Positions 6,979-14,873 of a stretch of DNA of 17,284 nt are shown in pieces. The notes below the pieces were generated by a model. That model made no database searches. It worked only from the letters and a program-made list of their open reading frames with translations, and was not told where the DNA came from. The first letter of the stretch is position 1. Every line of letters begins with the position of its first letter. Source of the DNA: GCA-002701455 sp964342575 (lineage in GTDB: Bacteria > Pseudomonadota > Alphaproteobacteria > Thalassobaculales > Thalassobaculaceae); NCBI GenBank assembly GCA_964342575.1, contig CAYFGZ010000074.1, positions 1 to 17,284 on the forward strand, given 5' to 3'. The position numbers and the translations under genes were made by a program.

Positions 6979-8358
6979 ATGCCGGATCCAACCAAAACGC
7001 AGCTTGATTTTAAAAATAATCTTTCTAGCTTACTTAGCACGCTAAGCCAAAAATCCTGGGATAGTTTTCCAAAAAATGTGCAAGAAAAGGTAGCGCTAAT
7101 TTTTTGCGATGATCTGGCTGCCATGATAGCAGCCAGCCGCGAAGTGGAGCTCAAGCGACTTATCAAAGGGTTAGTTAAAACATCGGGTAAAAAAAATAGT
7201 ACTGTCTATGATGGAATTGGTACCCGTTTAGATAAATATTCAGCGGCCATTGCTAACGGCGCATCAGGGGACTGGTGCGAACTTGATAGTGGCTACCGCC
7301 CTGCCCTTTGCCATGCAAGCCTATATTGCTTACCTGCTCTACTGGCAGAAGGTGAGTCAATTGGAGCCACAACAAAACAAATTTTGCACGCTCTACTTCT
7401 CGCTTATGAGACAACTGCACGACTTGCACGATCTTTCACCTACACAGACTTAAAACTTCATACTCATGGGAGCTTAGCGGCCGTGGGCGCCGCGGCTGCT
7501 GTAGCCTTTTTGAGAAAGTATCCGGCCAATAAGATTTTTTTAGCAATGAATTCTGCCGCGACAATGGTTGCTCCGGCCCCTTTTAATCATGCTGTTGAGG
7601 GCGCACTAGTCCGAAATATATGGCCAGGGCTTGCCGCGTCCAACGGCTTGCGGGCTGCAGACTGGGTAGAAATGGATATATTTGCAACCGACAATACAAT
7701 TCATCAAGTTTACGTCGATATTTTTGGCGCTCATTCCAATCCTAATACACTATTAAAGGATCTCGGAAAGAACTGGGCAGTAATGGACGGATATCACAAG
7801 CTCCACGCTTGTTGTCAATACAGTCATTCTGCTGTCGAAGCGACACTACAAGTTCGCAAAGAAATGTGTAATAGTTACAATAATTCACAAATTGAAGAAA
7901 TTTTCCTGGAAACACACTGGAGAGGCCTATTATTAAGTAATTCAACCCCAATTACCACGTTGGCAGCAAAATTTTCGATGGAACACGTTATCGCCACGGT
8001 ATTAGTAAATGGACATGCTGACGCGGCTGCATTTACAAAAAGCATGCTTTCAAATAGTGATATTGCTATGCTCCGAAATAAAATTCATATAAGTCAATAT
8101 ATACCTGAGCCAGAGTGGCCCAACGATCGCCCCGCCCTGCTCAAAGTGAAGATGCAAGATGAAACCGTTATCATCAAAAAATGTTTGAGCGCTCGTGGTG
8201 GACCAGATCGACCTTTTTTATTAACTGATATAACCGCCAAAATTAGAAGTATTTTGGCCGGAAACTTCGAAATTTTATTGGAGCCTATAAATAAGATAAT
8301 TCTCTTAGATGATCATATCTTAGATTCTACTTGGCGGGACATCGTTTATAGCCCCTAA
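6979..8358 (+). CDS. MmgE/PrpD family protein
   Basis: Member of the MmgE/PrpD family, which includes 2-methylcitrate dehydratase, cis-aconitate decarboxylase and iminodisuccinate epimerase: cytoplasmic enzymes acting on small di- or tricarboxylates. At 459 residues it has the usual length. Family hallmarks are the helical N-terminal domain with NGASGDWCELD (93-103) and HASLYCLPALLA, the GSLAAVGAAAAVA helix (164-176), GYHKLHACCQYSHSAVEA (271-288) and AAKFSMEHVIATVLVNG (329-345). The ATG at 6979 has only a weak ribosome site. The gene converges on dctM with 7 nt between the two stops, suggesting a shared role with the TRAP transporter. No prpB/prpC lies alongside, so propionate catabolism is not indicated. 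Family is secure; substrate unknown. Confidence 0.87.
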   Translation: MPDPTKTQLDFKNNLSSLLSTLSQKSWDSFPKNVQEKVALIFCDDLAAMIAASREVELKRLIKGLVKTSGKKNSTVYDGIGTRLDKYSAAIANGASGDWCELDSGYRPALCHASLYCLPALLAEGESIGATTKQILHALLLAYETTARLARSFTYTDLKLHTHGSLAAVGAAAAVAFLRKYPANKIFLAMNSAATMVAPAPFNHAVEGALVRNIWPGLAASNGLRAADWVEMDIFATDNTIHQVYVDIFGAHSNPNTLLKDLGKNWAVMDGYHKLHACCQYSHSAVEATLQVRKEMCNSYNNSQIEEIFLETHWRGLLLSNSTPITTLAAKFSMEHVIATVLVNGHADAAAFTKSMLSNSDIAMLRNKIHISQYIPEPEWPNDRPALLKVKMQDETVIIKKCLSARGGPDRPFLLTDITAKIRSILAGNFEILLEPINKIILLDDHILDSTWRDIVYSP

Positions 8359-8365
8359 ATTAGCT

Positions 8366-9676
8366 CTACATCATTAGTCGAGGTAAGGTTAGGGTTATCT
8401 CAGGTATGAAAATCAGAAGAAGTAACGTCAGTATGTCTATTATTAAAAATGGCATTACTCCCGAAAATACATCTTCCAAACTCAATGGAACGGGTGACGC
8501 ACTGCGAACTACGTAAACGTTCAGGCCTACAGGGGGGGTGATTAAAGAGATCTCAGCCAGCTTAATCGCTATAACACCAAGCCAAATCGGATCAAAACCT
8601 GCTCCCACTAGTATTGGATACATGACAGGAAGAGTAATAACCATAATAGCTATTGGATCAATCAACATTCCTAGAATTAAGTAAATAACAGCGAAAGCGA
8701 ACAGATAAGTGTACTTATTCAGTTCCAGTGACAAAAGCGTCTCGGAGAGATCAGCAATTATACCCGTGTAAGTTAGATACCTGGCAAAAATAATACCGCC
8801 AATAACAATAATAAAAATTACTGAAGTGGTTACCCCGGCATCTTTAAAAGTATCCAGGGTTGTCTTCCGAGATAGCCTACCCTTTGCCACTACAATGAGA
8901 AAAGCTCCGAAAGCACCGACCGCTCCAGCATAAGTCGGAACAAAAAAGCCCGTATATATGCCTCCAATAACAAGTAGAAAGAGGAACGCTATCCCCCAAA
9001 CACCCTTTAGGGAACTTATACGTTCGCTCCAATTTATGGAAAATTTAGACTGAGGCGCCATATCTGGTCGAATTTTTGCAATCGTGTATATGCCCCCCAT
9101 ATACATGCCCGCCGACAATAATCCCGGAATCAAACCCGCCATTAGCAACAGCGCAACCGATTGCTCAGTCAAAATAGCGTAAATTACCATTATAATACTG
9201 GGAGGTATTAGAGAAGCTAATGTTCCGGAAGCAGCTATACAGCCAGCACTTAAACGTCGGTCATAGCCGAATGATGTCATTTCTGGCAATGCGATTTTCG
9301 TGAATACTGCCGCATTGACGACAGTAGATCCGCTCGCAGCACCGAATGCCGCTGAAGCCAGAGTCGTAGCCATGGCCAATCCACCGGGCAATCTTCCCAA
9401 CCAATTATATGCTGCCTTATAAAGATCGCGTGTAAGGCCTGCTTGAGTAGCTAACGATCCCATCAAAATGAACAATGGTATTACGGCTAACGTGAAGGAA
9501 TTAGTGGTACTGAATGGGATTGTAGCCAGATGAGCCCACGCCGCGTCCGGGCCTATTGCCAAAAAGGTACCTAAAATACCGCATAGCCCTAGTGCAACAC
9601 CGATGTGAACTCCCATGCCAAGCATGAAAAATAAAGTTACTAAAACAATAATTCCAGTTAAGCCAGAATCAAGCAA
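8366..9676 (-). CDS. dctM: TRAP transporter large permease subunit (DctM family)
   Basis: The ion-coupled transport subunit of a tripartite ATP-independent periplasmic transporter; it carries the substrate across the inner membrane using a sodium or proton gradient. At 436 residues with about a dozen hydrophobic segments it matches DctM. Signatures include GVHIGVALGL, the IPLFILMGSLA segment, FGAASGSTVVNAAVF, SLIPPSIIMVIYAI and LITPPVGLNVYVV. The start is probably the TTG at 9674-9676: AAGGA lies 7 nt upstream, inside the end of dctQ, and only 2 nt separate it from the dctQ stop, so translation is likely coupled. It is the last gene of dctPQM. Confidence 0.93.
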   Translation of the reverse strand: MLDSGLTGIIVLVTLFFMLGMGVHIGVALGLCGILGTFLAIGPDAAWAHLATIPFSTTNSFTLAVIPLFILMGSLATQAGLTRDLYKAAYNWLGRLPGGLAMATTLASAAFGAASGSTVVNAAVFTKIALPEMTSFGYDRRLSAGCIAASGTLASLIPPSIIMVIYAILTEQSVALLLMAGLIPGLLSAGMYMGGIYTIAKIRPDMAPQSKFSINWSERISSLKGVWGIAFLFLLVIGGIYTGFFVPTYAGAVGAFGAFLIVVAKGRLSRKTTLDTFKDAGVTTSVIFIIVIGGIIFARYLTYTGIIADLSETLLSLELNKYTYLFAFAVIYLILGMLIDPIAIMVITLPVMYPILVGAGFDPIWLGVIAIKLAEISLITPPVGLNVYVVRSASPVPLSLEDVFSGVMPFLIIDILTLLLLIFIPEITLTLPRLMM

Positions 9677-9678
9677 GA

Positions 9679-10248
9679 CTACGTCCTTTTTTCATCTATA
9701 TATTTTTCTGCTTCCACAATTTCACGAGCAATAATATCGTCAACCGAAAGATGTTCTTCACCAGCAACTACTCTAAGAATATCCGCCACTAAATCCGTTA
9801 ATAGTTGAAGGATCAGTAAACCCGTTCCGCCCACCAACATAAACCGTGCAGGCCATAAAGGGACCCTAATTAACCCAAAGGTGGATTCATCGATAGTCCA
9901 ACTAAAAATTGCTTCGAACGTAGCCTGCCAAAGCAGCAATCCAAAAAATGCAAGAGCCATAAGATCGGAAAAAGCGTCCATAACCCCCTGTGCTCGTGGC
10001 CCCAAGCGGGTATAAAATAGCTCCACTCGAATATGATTACGTCTTATTTGAGCGTACGTCAGCGCCCCAAAAACAATTACTACCATAGTACTCTCGGTCA
10101 ATTCGAGGGCACCATGCACTGGTTGACCGAAAAATTGTGTACCTATCACATCCGCCGTGCCAAGAAAAGTCGACGCAAGCATGCCAAACCCTCCTATCAG
10201 GAGAACGCCCAGCGCAATAGGTTCTATTATTCTGTTAACTTGTTTCAT
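9679..10248 (-). CDS. dctQ: TRAP transporter small permease subunit (DctQ family)
   Basis: The small membrane subunit that packs against DctM and is needed for assembly and coupling. Four hydrophobic segments are visible, near residues 11-33, 51-70, 91-113 and 131-155, with the family's ELTESTMVVIVFGALTYAQIRRNHIRVELF stretch spanning the second and third. A charged tail carrying several acidic residues (EIVEAEKYIDEKRT) follows. I favour the ATG at 10246-10248 (189 residues). A TTG five codons upstream (10263) is also possible, and neither has a clear ribosome site. It lies between dctP and dctM. An intercistronic hairpin separates it from dctP. Confidence 0.88.
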   Translation of the reverse strand: MKQVNRIIEPIALGVLLIGGFGMLASTFLGTADVIGTQFFGQPVHGALELTESTMVVIVFGALTYAQIRRNHIRVELFYTRLGPRAQGVMDAFSDLMALAFFGLLLWQATFEAIFSWTIDESTFGLIRVPLWPARFMLVGGTGLLILQLLTDLVADILRVVAGEEHLSVDDIIAREIVEAEKYIDEKRT

Positions 10249-10264
10249 CGCAACTAAATTCAAG

Positions 10265-10311
10265 GGAAAGGCCAGCCACTTCTAATTCAATCGAAGTAAC
10301 CAGCCTTTTCC
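10265..10311 (-). promoter_or_regulatory. Intercistronic hairpin between dctP and dctQ
   Basis: Two nested stems are visible: an outer one (GGAAAGGC pairing with GCCTTTTCC, one bulged base) and an inner one (ACTTC / GAAGT) around a 10-nt loop. It lies just after dctP in the transcription direction. No T-run follows, so it is unlikely to be a full terminator. It may stabilise the dctP message or partly attenuate read-through, making more binding protein than permease, as is common in binding-protein operons. Confidence 0.45.
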
Positions 10312-10347
10312 TTAATGTATAAAAAGCACTTCAAAACATTAAAAGCT

Positions 10348-11370
10348 TTATTTTGTCCATGCTCGCCAGGCCGCAGCTACTTCTGCCGCCTGTTTACCAA
10401 AGCCCCGTTTCTTCATGTTATCGGCCCAACCCTGAAGTAAATCCGGGGTAGCCGCTTTCCATTTAGCTAACTCCGACGCTGGAAATTCTTTAAAAACACC
10501 ACCCGCCTTTTTGATATTTTCAATTGATTTTTTAGTACCTGTAACCAACCAATCTAAGTATTCTTGCTGACTTTTCGCCGCTTGATCCATAAATATAGCC
10601 TGAATATCTGTTGGAAGTTTAGCCCATGTTCGTTTTCCTATCACTATCATGTGGCCAGCGATTGTCATGGCAGTTCCACAGCTATATTTTCCGGGTTCAT
10701 AGAGCCGTAAACTTTCGACGTTGCCCGCATTTAAAAATGAGTAATCTATCGTGCCTCTTTGCAATGCTTCATAAACTTCCGTCGGCCTTACTGTAACAGG
10801 AACAGCACCAATGGCATTATGCATTTTCGGTAAATCTGCACCAAAACTGCGTATCTTTTTGCCCTTCAAATCCTTCACTGAAGTACAATTTGGTGAAGGA
10901 CCAGTCATGTAATACGAACCAAGAGGTTGTTGAAATAAATAGTTAACATTAATTTTATCCGATTCCTGTTTGAAAATCGGAAACATTTTGTATGACTTGT
11001 GAACAATGTTAATCGCCTGCACAGGATCATCAAAAATAAACGGTATTTGATAAGCCTTCCAAAATAACAATTGATCAGGATAGTACCCCATAGCAACCGA
11101 AGCCATATCAATTGCACCTCTACCTGCTAGGAGGGCCACTTCGTTACCCTTACCTAACCCACCAGCAAAAGTAATATCTATTTTTACCCTTCCCTTGGTT
11201 CTCTCTTCAATTTTCTTTGCAAAATCCTTCTCCACTTGGACAAATGCACTATTCGGCAGGTAATGCCCCCAACGCAATTTAAACTCCTGGGCTCCTACAG
11301 TCGCTGTTGCTCCGACAATAAATGCCCCCACAAGCGCTGTTTTCACTAATCGGAAACAATTCCGTGTCAT
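10348..11370 (-). CDS. dctP: TRAP transporter substrate-binding protein (DctP family)
   Basis: Periplasmic solute receptor that delivers ligand to DctQM. The 340 residues open with a Sec signal peptide: a basic start (MTRNCFRLVK), a hydrophobic core (TALVGAFIVGATATV) and likely cleavage after VGA near residue 27. The mature part starts FKLRWGHYLPNSAFVQVEKDF. It keeps the conserved LKGKKIR arginine (R174), which binds the ligand carboxylate in this family, and the PTEVYEALQRGTIDY motif. The ATG at 11370 has GGGAG 6 nt upstream. It is the first gene of dctPQM and is divergent from the NMT1-like gene across a 217-nt gap. The ligand is probably an organic acid; the sequence does not say which. 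Confidence 0.93.
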   Translation of the reverse strand: MTRNCFRLVKTALVGAFIVGATATVGAQEFKLRWGHYLPNSAFVQVEKDFAKKIEERTKGRVKIDITFAGGLGKGNEVALLAGRGAIDMASVAMGYYPDQLLFWKAYQIPFIFDDPVQAINIVHKSYKMFPIFKQESDKINVNYLFQQPLGSYYMTGPSPNCTSVKDLKGKKIRSFGADLPKMHNAIGAVPVTVRPTEVYEALQRGTIDYSFLNAGNVESLRLYEPGKYSCGTAMTIAGHMIVIGKRTWAKLPTDIQAIFMDQAAKSQQEYLDWLVTGTKKSIENIKKAGGVFKEFPASELAKWKAATPDLLQGWADNMKKRGFGKQAAEVAAAWRAWTK

Positions 11371-11587
11371 AATAAACTCCCATGTTTTTATACGAACTTC
11401 ATTAAACGCTTAATTGCATATATCCGTCCACTCTAATCGACTATTGTTTCCAACACGATTATATTATCTTACCAAAGAAGATCCGACGAATTTTGCACTA
11501 TTGAAGTTTTTTTACACTTAATATCCTTTATGAATAGCGCACTTTTCACTATCCTAAATATATCTTGTGCAAGGACTTATATCTATA

Positions 11588-12520
11588 ATGGTAAAAAAGC
11601 ATATTAGGATGTACGAAAATCTGCGGGCTTGCAGCTACACTCCCTTTTACCTCGCTCAAATAGAAGGTTTTTTTGAGCAAGAAGAAATACAGGTTTCGCT
11701 TGTTTTATCTTCATCACCCTCAGAAACCGCTCAAGGTCTAATAGAAGGGAGAGCAGATGTCTCATTTGGCGGGCCTATGCGAGTAATGCTACACCACAAT
11801 GAAGCAATTAAACGCAATCGAACATGTCCACTAATTTGTTTTGCTCAAGTAGTCGCCCGCGACCCATTCATGCTAATCGGCCGCGAGCCCAATAATAACT
11901 TCCAATTCACCGACCTATTAAATAGCACTATAGCGGTTGCCATCGATGTTCCTACGCCTTGGATGACACTGCAAGATGATTTATCTCGAGCCGGAATTGA
12001 TCCAGCAACAATAAAAAAATCGCCCGAAGCTTCAATGCGAGAAAATTCGGAGTTATTCAAGAAAGGGCAGATCGATGTAGTTCAAGTTTTTGAGCCTTAT
12101 GCTCAAGAATTGATCGAAGCAGGCGGGCACCTGTGGCATCGGTTTTCCTGCCGAGGCGATATTGCTTTCACCACGTTCTATTCGAAAAAATCGTTTACTA
12201 CTGAAAATCGTAAGACATGCCAATCACTGGTACGTGCCATGGCCAAGGCACTTAAGATGGTACATACTATCTCTTCAAGGGAACTGGCAGAAATAGTAGG
12301 CCCCCATTTCTTTCCCGAATTATCTCCTAGAACCTACGCTTCAATTATTGAGGGGTATAAATTGTCCAATCTTTGGCCAAAAACAACTACTCTGTTACCC
12401 TCGGCTTTTGTAAAATTAAAAGGTGCCCTGTTATCAGGTGGGCTAATAGAACATGACATACCCTATGAAAACGTAATTGACGAAGAATTGTCAGTGCCGC
12501 AATATACAAGAAATGACTAA
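11588..12520 (+). CDS. NMT1/THI5-like (NitT/TauT-type) binding-fold protein without signal peptide
   Basis: About 310 residues with the two-lobed periplasmic-binding-protein type II fold of the NMT1/THI5/SsuA group. Seen are RMYENLRACSYTPFYLAQIEGFFEQEE at the N-terminus, GRADVSFGGPMRVM, VARDPFMLIGRE, VPTPWMTLQDDLSRAGID and GQIDVVQVFEPYAQELIEAGG. No signal peptide or lipobox is visible from any plausible start, so it is likely cytoplasmic, and no ABC permease or ATPase gene lies nearby. The CCCFC iron motif of yeast-type Thi5 (HMP-phosphate synthase) is absent. The ATG at 11588 has AAGGA 12 nt upstream; an in-frame GTG at 11567 is an alternative. It overlaps the oxygenase gene by 8 nt, pointing to one transcript and a shared substrate. 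I recall similar leaderless proteins annotated in other alphaproteobacteria, without a known function. Confidence 0.75.
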   Translation: MVKKHIRMYENLRACSYTPFYLAQIEGFFEQEEIQVSLVLSSSPSETAQGLIEGRADVSFGGPMRVMLHHNEAIKRNRTCPLICFAQVVARDPFMLIGREPNNNFQFTDLLNSTIAVAIDVPTPWMTLQDDLSRAGIDPATIKKSPEASMRENSELFKKGQIDVVQVFEPYAQELIEAGGHLWHRFSCRGDIAFTTFYSKKSFTTENRKTCQSLVRAMAKALKMVHTISSRELAEIVGPHFFPELSPRTYASIIEGYKLSNLWPKTTTLLPSAFVKLKGALLSGGLIEHDIPYENVIDEELSVPQYTRND

Positions 12521-13514
12521 ACAAACGCATCTTCCAATAATTGATATTACCCCATTTCTGGACGGCACTAACAAATATAGCGTGGCTTCCCAAGTGGCCA
12601 AAGCATGCAAAGAAATTGGCTTTCTTATTATCTCGGGCCATGGAATTGACGAGAAAATCATCGAAACCGCTTTTAGAAAATCTCGTGAGTTTTTTGATCT
12701 GCCACAAGTAAATAAGGACCGGTATCACCCAAACATTGGCGCACAGCAACGCGGTTATCACGCATTCGCCAGCCGAGGTTTGGCCTATACTATTGGTAAG
12801 GACGCTCCCCCAGATCTCCGCGAAACTTATTTTCTTGGTCCCCTGGCGGATCATAGGGACTACTTTAAATATTCAACGGAGGCACTAAAAGCCTATGCTC
12901 CAAATATTTTTCCCAAAGAGCCTGACGGCTTAGACGATGCATTAAAAGCAATTTACCGCTCTTACGAACATCTATCCGAAAATTTACTAAAGATATTTGC
13001 AATTGGGCTAGAGCAAAATGAAAATTATTTTTCAGGACTGATAAAAAAACACTTTAGCATTTTATCCAGCCATAACTACCCACCCCTCCGTCAACCCCCC
13101 AAGAAAGACCAGTTAAGGACTGGAGCACATACTGACTTTGGAGCCATTACAATTCTAGCAATGACAGAGGCAGCAGGAGGGCTAGAGATTTTGATGCCAA
13201 ATCAAAAATGGTTGCCAGTGCAACCTCCAAACGATTGTCTCGTAGTTAATTTAGGGGATATGATGGCTCGTTGGACCAACGATCATTGGAAGTCTACACT
13301 GCATAGAGTGGTAAACCCAAAAAACTTAAATGATCAAACATCTAGACGGCAAACCATTGGGTACTTTATGCACCCCGATTACGATACCCTGATAGAGGTA
13401 CTACCAAGTTGCATTGGAGCTCGTAATTCTCCAAAATTCAAGCCCATTTCTGCCGGCCAACATATTGCTGAAAAAATCCGTGCCAGTCATGAAGGAAGTT
13501 TAAAGGACCGTTAA
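12513..13514 (+). CDS. 2-oxoglutarate/Fe(II)-dependent dioxygenase, isopenicillin N synthase-like
   Basis: Cytoplasmic non-haem iron oxygenase of the DIOX_N plus 2OG-FeII_Oxy type. The N-terminal domain has LPIIDITPFLDG (7-18) and VAKACKEIGFLIISGHGI (28-45), both classical for plant-ACC-oxidase/IPNS-like enzymes. The jelly-roll core has the metal triad H206-x-D208 (GAHTDFGAITIL) and H264 (STLHRVV). The 2OG-anchoring RxS is conservatively R279-Q-T281 (RQTIGYF). The start is the ATG at 12513, overlapping the stop of the upstream gene (ATGACTAA), so translation is probably coupled; a TTG at 12477 is less likely. The overlap makes the NMT1-like protein its best functional partner. Hydroxylation or oxidative ring/desaturation chemistry is possible; the substrate is unknown. 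Confidence 0.87.
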   Translation: MTKQTHLPIIDITPFLDGTNKYSVASQVAKACKEIGFLIISGHGIDEKIIETAFRKSREFFDLPQVNKDRYHPNIGAQQRGYHAFASRGLAYTIGKDAPPDLRETYFLGPLADHRDYFKYSTEALKAYAPNIFPKEPDGLDDALKAIYRSYEHLSENLLKIFAIGLEQNENYFSGLIKKHFSILSSHNYPPLRQPPKKDQLRTGAHTDFGAITILAMTEAAGGLEILMPNQKWLPVQPPNDCLVVNLGDMMARWTNDHWKSTLHRVVNPKNLNDQTSRRQTIGYFMHPDYDTLIEVLPSCIGARNSPKFKPISAGQHIAEKIRASHEGSLKDR

Positions 13515-13527
13515 AAACATTGCAAAA

Positions 13528-13620
13528 TAGTTACTTTAATAGCGGTGCCGCCACACACATCATCGGTGCTATCTTTAAATTCTCAAACTACTAAACCAAG
13601 CACCGAAATTAAGGTAACTA
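13528..13620. repeat. 93-bp element bounded by imperfect 21-bp inverted repeats
   Basis: Arms 13528-13548 and 13600-13620 are reverse complements at 18 of 21 positions, with a 51-nt interior. The element fits almost exactly between two convergent genes (oxygenase stop at 13514, CMD-like stop at 13626). Both outer ends are TA, as expected for a miniature element inserted at a TA dinucleotide (IS630/Tc1-like), giving arms TA-GTTAC... and ...GTAAC-TA. It could also fold as a long stem-loop and serve as a bidirectional terminator. No transposase is present. Confidence 0.55.
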
Positions 13621-13625
13621 ACCAG

Positions 13626-14204
13626 CTATTTATAAAAACCGATCTTGTCTCCCCTCAACGAGACACCCAAGCCATTGAGCAACCTATTAGAATAATTGAA
13701 ATAGGCAACCACCTGATTAACTTCCAAGATCTCGCCATCATCACATTCTACTGCACGGAGTCTAGAAATATCTTCTTTATGCATGCAACCCACATTAAGC
13801 GTCAGTTTTTCAGCATATTTTATTAGAGCCGCCTCTTTGTCCGTAAATATGTTTTCAAACCAGTTGCCCTTTAACGCTTTTAGCATTTTGTTTGATCGCG
13901 CAGAATCTCCAATTAATATTTTCGCGTTATTCCAATGATGAGTGAAACTGTAATCACAATTGTTAAGGATACTCACATGTGTTGCTACAATCTCCAAGAA
14001 CCATAAAGGAAGGGTTATATCATCGCTATGCAGAACGCTTTTGTACAATCTGAGGTGACCTATCATTGTTTCAGGACGCAAACTGTGAACCCTCATAACA
14101 TTGTCCAAGCTCCCATGCGGCGTCCTTGCTGTATCAAAAACTTTTTTTAAGATCTCATCCGCTTCATCATCGTCTATCATCTTAATCCATGCCACGTTGC
14201 TCAC
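13626..14204 (-). CDS. Carboxymuconolactone decarboxylase-like (AhpD-fold) protein
   Basis: A 192-residue all-helical protein of the CMD/AhpD superfamily, which includes peroxidase-coupled disulfide reductases and true decarboxylases. The central signature is EIVATHVSILNNCDYSFTHHW (71-91), with C83, Y85, H89 and H90; the helix FTDKEAALIKYAEKLT and the NQVVAYFNYSNRLLNGLGV helix also fit. It belongs to the single-cysteine subgroup (CxY..THH) rather than the CxxC AhpD type, so thiol-disulfide cycling in the AhpD manner is not expected. The GTG at 14202-14204 is a confident start because AGGAGG lies 8 nt upstream. It is convergent with the oxygenase and divergent from the MOSC gene. Its exact reaction is unknown. 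Confidence 0.8.
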   Translation of the reverse strand: MSNVAWIKMIDDDEADEILKKVFDTARTPHGSLDNVMRVHSLRPETMIGHLRLYKSVLHSDDITLPLWFLEIVATHVSILNNCDYSFTHHWNNAKILIGDSARSNKMLKALKGNWFENIFTDKEAALIKYAEKLTLNVGCMHKEDISRLRAVECDDGEILEVNQVVAYFNYSNRLLNGLGVSLRGDKIGFYK

Positions 14205-14328
14205 AAATATTTCCTCCTGTCTCTAATGCAAATCGGTATCTCTATGCACAAGATAAAGCACGAAAAAGCCTTGATTGGAAATTGGGATTGAATTTAAATT
14301 ATTAAATATTCTATTGGCGGAGGAAAGA

Positions 14329-14796
14329 ATGGCTAAACTTGTTGGCATAGCGATTACCCCTAAACTACTAGCCCCAATGCAGGAAATACAACAAGCGATA
14401 ATAGAGGTAGATAGCGGCATCCAAGGAGATGCACGCGGAAGTAAGCGTAATCGTCAAATTAGTATTTTATTCGAAGATGACTGGATCGACGCATGCGAAG
14501 AAATAGGGATAAAACTGCCATGGACCACAAGACGGGCGAATTTATTTGTCTCGGGCATAAGAGCTCCCAAAACACCCGGGTTAACCTTCCAAATCAATGA
14601 TGTAGAGCTTGTTGTTGCAGTCGAAACTGATCCTTGTGATCTCATGGACAAACAATTCAATGGCCTTCAATCTGCATTAAAACCTGATTGGCGGGGCGGC
14701 GTTTGCTGCACTGTATCAAAACGAGGCCAAATATCGGTTGGCGATGAGATTAGCTTTGAAATCGCAGAAACTTGTTTGCGAACCCATCAAAACTAG
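14329..14796 (+). CDS. MOSC-domain protein
   Basis: A 155-residue single-domain MOSC protein, the fold found at the C-terminus of molybdenum-cofactor sulfurase and in mARC/YiiM-type enzymes, where it binds a molybdenum cofactor or handles reactive sulfur or N-hydroxylated compounds. Seen in order are GIQGDARG (30-37), RRANLFVSGI (68-77), ETDPCDLMD with the conserved Cys103, and WRGGVCCTVSKRGQISVGDEI (121-141), the family's closing strand pattern. The ATG at 14329 is chosen for its strong ribosome site (GGAGG, 5-6 nt upstream); an upstream TTG in the same frame has none. It is divergent from the CMD-like gene and convergent with the monooxygenase. Substrate and cofactor cannot be read from sequence. 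Confidence 0.82.
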   Translation: MAKLVGIAITPKLLAPMQEIQQAIIEVDSGIQGDARGSKRNRQISILFEDDWIDACEEIGIKLPWTTRRANLFVSGIRAPKTPGLTFQINDVELVVAVETDPCDLMDKQFNGLQSALKPDWRGGVCCTVSKRGQISVGDEISFEIAETCLRTHQN

Positions 14797-14873
14797 AGGA
14801 TGATGGCAGATTCTGTCCTATTCGACCAAATGACCTTCCTCCAAGAAAGTCGTCTGGTAGGCGATATGAAAAA

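Noticed and set aside
11588..12520. Thiamine-pyrimidine (HMP-phosphate) synthase of the Thi5 type
   Set aside because: The protein has the NMT1/THI5-like fold, but the CCCFC motif expected of Thi5 enzymes is absent and no thiamine genes or riboswitch are nearby.
12387..12854. 155-codon open frame on the minus strand
   Set aside because: It is antisense to the end of the NMT1-like gene and the start of the oxygenase, both of which have clear family motifs. Its translation shows no recognisable domain and no ribosome site stands out.
13925..13960. Loss of the second cysteine of a CxxC motif in the CMD-like protein
   Set aside because: The surrounding pattern (NxCxY...HH) matches a known single-cysteine subgroup of the CMD superfamily, so this is not a defect.
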